From positions 1-64,000 of the forward strand of contig NZ_RCTF01000020.1 in the NCBI RefSeq assembly GCF_003667445.1: a stretch of 64,000 nt of DNA, written 5' to 3'. The stretch's first letter is position 1. Every line of letters starts with the position of its first letter. The position numbers were made by a program, and so were the translations under genes. The DNA is from Xanthobacter tagetidis. Lineage in GTDB: Bacteria; Pseudomonadota; Alphaproteobacteria; Rhizobiales; Xanthobacteraceae. This document shows positions 58,661-64,000 of the stretch, in pieces. Under the pieces are notes generated by a model. The model was not told the origin of the DNA. It saw only the letters and a list, made by a program, of their open reading frames with translations, and ran no database searches.

Positions 58661-61600
58661 TGGCTCTGAACGTCTCCGCCTGGGCGATCCGCAAGCCGAT
58701 CCCCTCGCTCGTCCTGTTCGTGGTGCTCACCGCGCTCGGCATCGTGCATTTCCGCTCGCTGCCGGTGACGCAGATGCCGAACATCGACGTGCCCATCGTC
58801 ATGGTCACCGTCACCCAGGCAGGCGCCGCGCCGAGCGAGCTTGAGACCCAGGTGACCAAGAAGGTGGAGAACGCCATCGCCGGCGTCTCCGGGGTGAAGC
58901 ACATCACCTCCTCGATCTCCGAGGGAACCAGCGTGACCACGGTGGAATTCCACCTGGAGACGCTGGTGGACCGGGCGGTGAACGACACCCGAGACGCCGT
59001 CACCAAGATCCGCACCGAGCTGCCGCGCACCATCGACGAGCCGCTGATCCAGCGCGTGGACATCGAGGGCCTGCCGATCGTCACCTTCGCGGTGTCCTCG
59101 CCGGCCATGACGCCGGAGGAGCTGTCCTGGTTCGTCGACGACACCATCGCCCGCGCGCTCCAGGGCATCCGCGGCGTCGCCCAGGTGAAGCGCGAGGGCG
59201 GTGTCGACCGCGAGATCCGCGTGGCGCTCGACCCCGACCGGCTGATGGCGCTCGGCGTCACCGCCGCCGAGGTCTCGCGCCAGCTGCGCGCCACCAACGT
59301 GGACGTCTCCGGCGGCCGCGGCGAGGTGGGCACCCAGGAGCAGTCGATCCGCACGCTGGCTGGCGCCGCCAGCGTCGAGGACCTGGCCGACACCCGCATC
59401 GCGCTGTCCAACGGGCGCTCGGTGCGCCTGAAAGACCTCGGCACGGTGAGCGACGGCGCGGCTGAGCCGCGCGTCTTCGCCCAGCTCAACGGCAAGAACG
59501 TGGTGGCGTTCGGCGTCTACCGCGCCAAGGGCTTCTCCGACGTCACGGTCTACGACCGGGTGCAGAAAGACCTCGACAAGCTGCGCGCCGCCTATCCCAA
59601 CGTCACCGTCACCGAGATCGACACCACGGTCCGCTTCACCAAGTCGGACTACCAGAGCGCCATGCACACGCTGATCGAGGGGGCGATACTCGCGGTCATC
59701 GTGGTGTTCCTGTTCCTGCGCGACTTCCGGGCGACGGTCATCACCACGCTCGCCATCCCGCTGTCCATCCTGCCCACCTTCTGGGTCATGGACATGCTGG
59801 GCTTCTCGCTCAACGCGGTGAGCCTCCTGGCGGTCACGCTCGTCACCGGCATCCTGGTGGACGACGCCATCGTCGAGATCGAGAACATCGTGCGGCACAT
59901 GCGGCAGGGCAAGTCGCCCTACCGCGCCGCCATCGAGGCGGCGGACGAGATCGGCCTCGCGGTGATGGCCACCACGCTCACCATCGTCGCGGTGTTCGTG
60001 CCGGTATCCTTCATGGGCGGCATCGCCGGGCAGTACTTCAAGCAGTTCGGCATCACGGTGGCGATCGCGGTGCTGTTCTCGCTGGCGGTGGCGCGGCTCA
60101 TCACGCCGCTGCTCGCCGCTTACTTCCTGCGCGACGGCGGGCACGTGCCGAAAGACGGCATCGCCATGCGGGGCTACATGCGCCTGCTCGGCTGGTCGGT
60201 GCGGCACCGCTTCGTGACCATCGCCATGGGCCTCGGCATCTTCGTCGGCACCGTGTTCCTGTCGACGCTCCTGCCGTCCGGATTCCTGCCCACCAACGAC
60301 ATCTCCCGCTCCATGCTCTCCATCGAGCTGCCGCCGGGCACGACGCTGGCCGAGACCCAGCGCGTCGCCGACCGCATCACCCGGATGATGCTGGAGCGGC
60401 CCGAGGTGCGCGCGGTCTACGCCACCGCCGGCGGCGGCGGGCAGGGCGGCCTCGCCATGATGGCCGGCGAGGTGCGCAAGGCGCAGATCGTCATCAACCT
60501 GAAGCCGCGCGCCGAGCGTGAGATCAGCCAGAAGGCCTTCGAGGCCGAGCTGCGCGCGCCGCTCGCCGCCATGCCCGACATGCGCGTGACCTGGAGCAAT
60601 GACGGCCAGAACGCGCAGCGCGGTTTCCAGGTGATCCTCTCCGGCAATGACGGCGCGGCGGTGGAAAAGGCGGCGCTGGCGCTGGAGAAGGAGATCCGCG
60701 ACGGCGTGCCGGAGCTCACCAACGTGGTGTCCTCCGCCGCCCTCGACCGGCCGGAGATCCGCATCGTGCCGAAGCTCGACGAGGCGGCCGACCTCGGCGT
60801 CTCGGTGGATACCATCGCCGAGACCGTGCGCATCGCCACCATCGGCGACATCTCCGCCAACCTCGCCAAGTTCTCCGCCAGCGACCGGCAGATCGACATC
60901 CGCGTGCAGCTCGACGAGCGCGCCCGCACCCGGCTCGCCACCTTCGACGCGCTCAAGGTGCCCACCGCCTCAGGCGCCGCGGTGCCGCTCTCGGCGGTGG
61001 CGCGGGTGGAGTTCGGCAAGGGGCCGACCGCGCTCGACCGCTACGACCGCGCCCGCCGCATCGCGGTGGAAGCCGACCTCGTCGGCGCGACGCCGCTCGG
61101 CTCGGCGCTCGACAAGGTGAAGGCGCTGCCAGCGGCCCGGAACCTGCCGGCCGGCGTGACGCTGAAGGAAGCGGGCGACGCCGAGATCATGGAGGAGGTG
61201 TTCTCCGGCTTCGCCATGGCCATGGGGGCTGGCCTGATGATGGTGCTCGCCGTGCTGGTGCTGCTGTTCCACGACGTGCTGCAGCCCATTACCATCCTGA
61301 TCTCGCTGCCGCTCTCGGTGGGCGGCGCCTTCATCGCCTTGCTCGTCACCGGCAATTCCATCTCGCTACCGGTGGTGATCGGCTTCCTGATGCTGATGGG
61401 CATCGTCACCAAGAACGCGATCCTCCTGGTCGACTTCGCCATCGAGGCGATGGCGCACGGCATGGACCGCACCACGGCGCTGATGGAGGCCGGGCACAAG
61501 CGGGCGCAGCCCATCGTCATGACTACCATCGCCATGGTGGCGGGCATGGTGCCCTCGGCGCTGGCGTTCGGCGAGGGCGGCGCGTTCCGCGCGCCCATGG

Positions 61601-61827
61601 CGATCGCCGTGATCGGCGGCCTCATCACCTCCACCGTGCTGTCGCTGGTGTTCGTGCCGGCGGTGTTCTCGGTGATGGACGACGTGAGCCGCTTCCTCGG
61701 CCGACTGTTCGGCCGCTTCATCGGCGCCCGCGACGAGGCGCCGGAGGCAGGGCCGGGCGGCCACGGCGACAGCCCGCATCAGCCGACCCTTCCGGGGCTG
61801 CCCCATCTGCCGCATGCCGCGGAGTGA
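58660..61827 (+). CDS. RND multidrug efflux transporter (HAE1/AcrB-like)
   Basis: 1055 residues. Helix 1 is followed by the periplasmic porter domain (DVPIVMVTVTQAGAAPSELETQVTKKVENAIAGV), then helices 2-6 with the proton-relay aspartates in LVTGILVDDAIVEIENIVRHM. The second half repeats this pattern: ERPEVRAVYATAGGGG and helices 8-12 with GFLMLMGIVTKNAILLVDFAIEAM and APMAIAVIGGLITSTVLSLVFVPAVF. It exports toxic compounds across the envelope with the adaptor. A short polar tail follows the last helix. Confidence 0.95.
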   Translation: MALNVSAWAIRKPIPSLVLFVVLTALGIVHFRSLPVTQMPNIDVPIVMVTVTQAGAAPSELETQVTKKVENAIAGVSGVKHITSSISEGTSVTTVEFHLETLVDRAVNDTRDAVTKIRTELPRTIDEPLIQRVDIEGLPIVTFAVSSPAMTPEELSWFVDDTIARALQGIRGVAQVKREGGVDREIRVALDPDRLMALGVTAAEVSRQLRATNVDVSGGRGEVGTQEQSIRTLAGAASVEDLADTRIALSNGRSVRLKDLGTVSDGAAEPRVFAQLNGKNVVAFGVYRAKGFSDVTVYDRVQKDLDKLRAAYPNVTVTEIDTTVRFTKSDYQSAMHTLIEGAILAVIVVFLFLRDFRATVITTLAIPLSILPTFWVMDMLGFSLNAVSLLAVTLVTGILVDDAIVEIENIVRHMRQGKSPYRAAIEAADEIGLAVMATTLTIVAVFVPVSFMGGIAGQYFKQFGITVAIAVLFSLAVARLITPLLAAYFLRDGGHVPKDGIAMRGYMRLLGWSVRHRFVTIAMGLGIFVGTVFLSTLLPSGFLPTNDISRSMLSIELPPGTTLAETQRVADRITRMMLERPEVRAVYATAGGGGQGGLAMMAGEVRKAQIVINLKPRAEREISQKAFEAELRAPLAAMPDMRVTWSNDGQNAQRGFQVILSGNDGAAVEKAALALEKEIRDGVPELTNVVSSAALDRPEIRIVPKLDEAADLGVSVDTIAETVRIATIGDISANLAKFSASDRQIDIRVQLDERARTRLATFDALKVPTASGAAVPLSAVARVEFGKGPTALDRYDRARRIAVEADLVGATPLGSALDKVKALPAARNLPAGVTLKEAGDAEIMEEVFSGFAMAMGAGLMMVLAVLVLLFHDVLQPITILISLPLSVGGAFIALLVTGNSISLPVVIGFLMLMGIVTKNAILLVDFAIEAMAHGMDRTTALMEAGHKRAQPIVMTTIAMVAGMVPSALAFGEGGAFRAPMAIAVIGGLITSTVLSLVFVPAVFSVMDDVSRFLGRLFGRFIGARDEAPEAGPGGHGDSPHQPTLPGLPHLPHAAE

Positions 61828-61834
61828 GGCGGGT

Positions 61835-62125
61835 TCAGGAGCCTTCGGCGATATCCTCTCCGGTGATCTCCTGGAAGAGGCGGGCGCGCGCCGCCTCCAG
61901 CTCGCCGCGGTAGTCCTCGGCGAACGGCGCGCTCAGCACCTGCTCGAACGCCGCCACCAGGGTCCACAAAGCGGCGGGCTCGGCCGGGTGGCCGAAGCGG
62001 GCGCTCTGCAACTCGGCGTCGGGCGGGTCCGCGAGCCGGGCGATGACGTCGAATGCCACGATCGCCGCATCGCGCGGCAAGGTCAGCGTCACCATGTCGT
62101 CGGCGGGCGTTTCGGGCTCGGTCAT
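61835..62125 (-). CDS. Small hypothetical protein
   Basis: 96 residues from MTEPETPADDMVTLTLPRDAAIVAFDVIARLADPPDAEL, with GGGAG 6 bp upstream. Acidic and helical, with LWTLVAAFEQVLSAPFAEDYRGELEAARARLFQEITGED. No family is recognised; the AIVAFDVIARL and LWTLxxxFE pattern suggests a small regulatory or immunity-like helical protein, without evidence. It lies between the RND gene (convergent) and tam. Confidence 0.75.
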   Translation of the reverse strand: MTEPETPADDMVTLTLPRDAAIVAFDVIARLADPPDAELQSARFGHPAEPAALWTLVAAFEQVLSAPFAEDYRGELEAARARLFQEITGEDIAEGS

Positions 62126-62168
62126 CGGCTCTCCCTCGGCTCGGTCTTTGCTGCGCTCTTGGGGACGA

Positions 62169-62960
62169 CTATCGGCGCGCAACGGCTACGATGAACAGGC
62201 GGGTGAACGGCAGCAGCACCTTGCCGTCCGCCCGCCGGTGGTAGGAGGCGGCGAGGCGCGCCTCGTACTCCTCCAGGAACTGGACGCGCTCGTCGCCCTC
62301 CAGCGGGTCGATGAACGGCCTCAGGCCGGCGCCCTTCATCCAGTCGACGATGGCGCCCACCCCGTCGAGCGGGTGGTTGTAGACCGAATGCCAGATGTCC
62401 ACCTGGGCGGCGTCGCGCACCAGCATGTCGTAATAGGTCTCGGGCGCCGGCAGCGGCGTGCGGGCGGCGGCGGCCTGCCTGAGCTTGTCCGCCCACGGGC
62501 CGACCAGCGCCGTCTCGCGCATGGCGACATGCGCCGGGCCGTCGAGATTGTCCGGCATCTGCACCGCCAGCGCGCCGCCCGGCGCCAGCAGCGACATGAG
62601 ACGCGGCAGCACGGTCGCGTGGTCCGGCACCCATTGCAGCACGGCATTGGCATAGATGAGGGCGGCCGGGCGATCGAGCGTGAAGGTCGCGGCGTCGGCC
62701 AGCGCGAACCGCGCGCCCGGCAGCCGGTGGCGGGCGGCGGCGATCATGTCGGGCGAGGTATCGAGGCCGAGGATCTCGGCATCCGGAAAGCGCGCGGCGA
62801 GCAGCTCGGTGGAATTGCCCGGCCCGCAGCCGAGGTCCACCACCAGCGGCGGCGCGGCGTCCGAAGCCGCGACGTCGGGCACCTGCGCCAGCAGATCGCG
62901 CGCCGGGCGGGTGCGGGCATCCTCGAACTTCAGATACTGGCGGGCGTTCCAGTCGGCCAT
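62169..62960 (-). CDS. tam: Trans-aconitate 2-methyltransferase
   Basis: 263 residues from MADWNARQYLKFEDARTRPARDLLAQV, the characteristic Tam start. The SAM motif reads VVDLGCGPGNSTELLAARFP, followed by ILGLDTSPDMIAAAR and YANAVLQWVPDH; later IVDWMKGAGLRPFIDPL and FLEEYEARLAASY are typical. It methylates trans-aconitate, which otherwise inhibits aconitase. Confidence 0.93.
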   Translation of the reverse strand: MADWNARQYLKFEDARTRPARDLLAQVPDVAASDAAPPLVVDLGCGPGNSTELLAARFPDAEILGLDTSPDMIAAARHRLPGARFALADAATFTLDRPAALIYANAVLQWVPDHATVLPRLMSLLAPGGALAVQMPDNLDGPAHVAMRETALVGPWADKLRQAAAARTPLPAPETYYDMLVRDAAQVDIWHSVYNHPLDGVGAIVDWMKGAGLRPFIDPLEGDERVQFLEEYEARLAASYHRRADGKVLLPFTRLFIVAVARR

Positions 62961-63272
62961 GGTCCGTCTCCGGGCGGGAAGCGCCACTCTACAGAAGGTG
63001 CGTGCGGCGGGCAGCCGGAACATCGCCTCGTCCACCACCCGATCGCCACCGCCCGCGCGCGGCGTTCCGGGCTGGGACGAGCGTTCCGGCAAACGGCGCC
63101 GGCGCACGGTTTTCCGGCGAATGTCTCCCCGCTTCGGGAGCCGGGAGGGGCGGCGGCTGGAACCGCGCGATGCAGGAGGCGCGCGGCGCGATGGGGCGCC
63201 CGGACCACTGTAGTCGTCGCGTCACAGAAAATTCGTACATCCCCTCCACCGATCCCGTCCCTGGAGGGTTCC
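62961..63272. other. 312-bp divergent region between tam and the phnD-like gene
   Basis: GC-rich with antisense-like frames. CTGTAGT-CGTC-GCGTCAC at 63208-63225 is a weak resemblance to a Pho box (7-4-7 layout), of interest because the next gene is a phosphonate/phosphite-type binding protein. No coding or RNA feature is otherwise seen. Confidence 0.4.
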
Positions 63273-64000
63273 ATGTCCTTCGCCGCCTTCGCGCGCGTCA
63301 CGCTCGCGGCCGCCGCCTTGCTGCTGCCCGGCGCCGCGCTCGCCGACTTCAAGCTCGATCCGCGATTTACCGACGCCAACGGCGACATGGTCGCCGACGC
63401 GCCGGCCGACACGGCCAAGCAGCTCGACCCCGACACCCTGGTGTTCGCCTATACCCCGGTGGAGGACCCCGCGGTCTATGCCAAGGTGTGGGCCGAGTTC
63501 CTCGACCACCTGGCGAAGACCACCGGCAAGAAGGTCCAGTTCTTCCCGGTACAGTCCAACGCCGCGCAGCTCGAAGCGATGCGCGCGGGGCGCCTGCACG
63601 TGGCCGGCTTCAACACCGGCTCCAATCCCATCGCGGTGGCCTGTTCCGGCTTCGTGCCCTTCACCATGATGGCGGCGAAGGACGGGGCCTACGGCTACGA
63701 GATGGAGATCATCACCTATCCCGGTTCCGGCATCGCCAAGGTCGAGGACATCAAGGGCAAGAAGATGGCCTTCACCTCCGAGACCTCGAACTCCGGCTAC
63801 AAGGCGCCGTCCGCGCTTCTGAAGTCGCAGTTCGGCATGGAGGCCGGCAAGGACTTCGAGCCGGTGTTCTCGGGCAAGCACGACAATTCCATCATCGGCG
63901 TCGCCAACAAGGACTATCCCGCCGCCGCCATCGCCAATTCGGTGATGAAGCGCATGATCGCCCGCGGCGTCATCAAGCCCGAGCAGGTGGTGACGATCTA
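63273..64000 (+). CDS. phnD: Phosphate/phosphite/phosphonate ABC transporter binding protein, 3' end beyond window
   Basis: 242 codons are visible and the gene runs off the right edge. GGAGGG lies 6 bp before the ATG. A Sec signal (MSFAAFARVTLAAAALLLPGAALA) is followed by a PhnD-type domain: DPDTLVFAYTPVEDPAVYAKVWAEFLDHLAKTTGKKVQFFPVQSNAAQLEAMRAGRLHVAGFNTGS and KMAFTSETSNSGYKAPSALLKSQFGM, the latter holding the ligand Ser/Thr residues. It would deliver phosphonate, phosphite or phosphate to an ABC permease presumably encoded just outside the window. Confidence 0.9.
   Translation, partial: MSFAAFARVTLAAAALLLPGAALADFKLDPRFTDANGDMVADAPADTAKQLDPDTLVFAYTPVEDPAVYAKVWAEFLDHLAKTTGKKVQFFPVQSNAAQLEAMRAGRLHVAGFNTGSNPIAVACSGFVPFTMMAAKDGAYGYEMEIITYPGSGIAKVEDIKGKKMAFTSETSNSGYKAPSALLKSQFGMEAGKDFEPVFSGKHDNSIIGVANKDYPAAAIANSVMKRMIARGVIKPEQVVTI

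Noticed and set aside
1..64000. tRNA, rRNA, CRISPR arrays, insertion sequences, prophage and integrase genes
   Set aside because: Looked for in all gaps. No cloverleaf-like sequence, regular repeat-spacer pattern, transposase, integrase or long terminal inverted repeats were seen.

Overview
The window is dense, GC-rich bacterial chromosome of an alphaproteobacterium, most likely a hyphomicrobial (Rhizobiales) member near Xanthobacter, Azorhizobium or Starkeya. This placement is inferred from gene content: an NdvA-type exporter, the DUF2125 family, a lspA / BamF-like / M16-M16 neighbourhood, a methylsuccinyl-CoA dehydrogenase of the ethylmalonyl-CoA pathway, and many ATGA start/stop overlaps. 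No rRNA, tRNA, IS element, prophage or CRISPR array was seen. Most of the window is ordinary chromosome carrying two accessory uptake/catabolism blocks.

Layout. (1) 1-5883: a minus-strand branched-chain-type ABC transporter (livHMGF) leads into a partial cyclic amidohydrolase. It diverges from a GntR/FCD regulator, which is followed by a small CxxC protein overlapping a COG0523 GTPase. (2) 5930-6853: an EamA exporter. (3) 6999-18649: a minus-strand block of eleven genes that looks like one catabolic system. It holds a second livHMGF set, two crotonase-fold enzymes, an NDP-forming acyl-CoA synthetase, a GntR regulator, a periplasmic binding protein, an MFS transporter and an Old Yellow Enzyme homologue. 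(4) 18969-29369: ndvA diverging from ileS-lspA-BamF-like-M16-M16, then a lipoprotein. (5) 29429-39421: a thioredoxin-fold isomerase, a FUSC membrane protein, mcd, an XRE/DUF2975 pair, a lipoprotein, a YbaK-type deacylase, an unknown winged-helix protein and ppc. (6) 39521-49342: a cytochrome c peroxidase remnant, a Cys-rich secreted protein, hpt, ftsE-ftsX-ydcF-like-plsC, chaC, a DUF2125 protein, a large membrane protein and argB. (7) 49373-64000: a GNAT enzyme, a Bax-inhibitor-like protein, an outer-membrane protein, a divergent EamA/LysR pair, glk, a CDF transporter, a CysZ-like protein, a TetR-controlled RND efflux operon, tam and the start of a phnD-type gene.

The main points of interest are: a roughly 280-bp stretch inside ileS whose codon use and GC (about 50-53 percent against about 65 percent in the flanks) differ sharply from the rest of the gene; a perfect 9-1-9 inverted repeat before an unrecognised winged-helix protein; paired palindromes bracketing the TetR/RND promoter; an inverted pair of DnaA-box-like sites upstream of a small unknown gene; a CTTTCC-N17-CTAGAA promoter shared by ileS and argB; a C-terminal relic of a di-haem peroxidase; and the self-contained uptake-plus-CoA-catabolism block. 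No clearly unprecedented multi-gene system was identified; the catabolic block and the CxxC/COG0523 pair are the best candidates for undescribed function.
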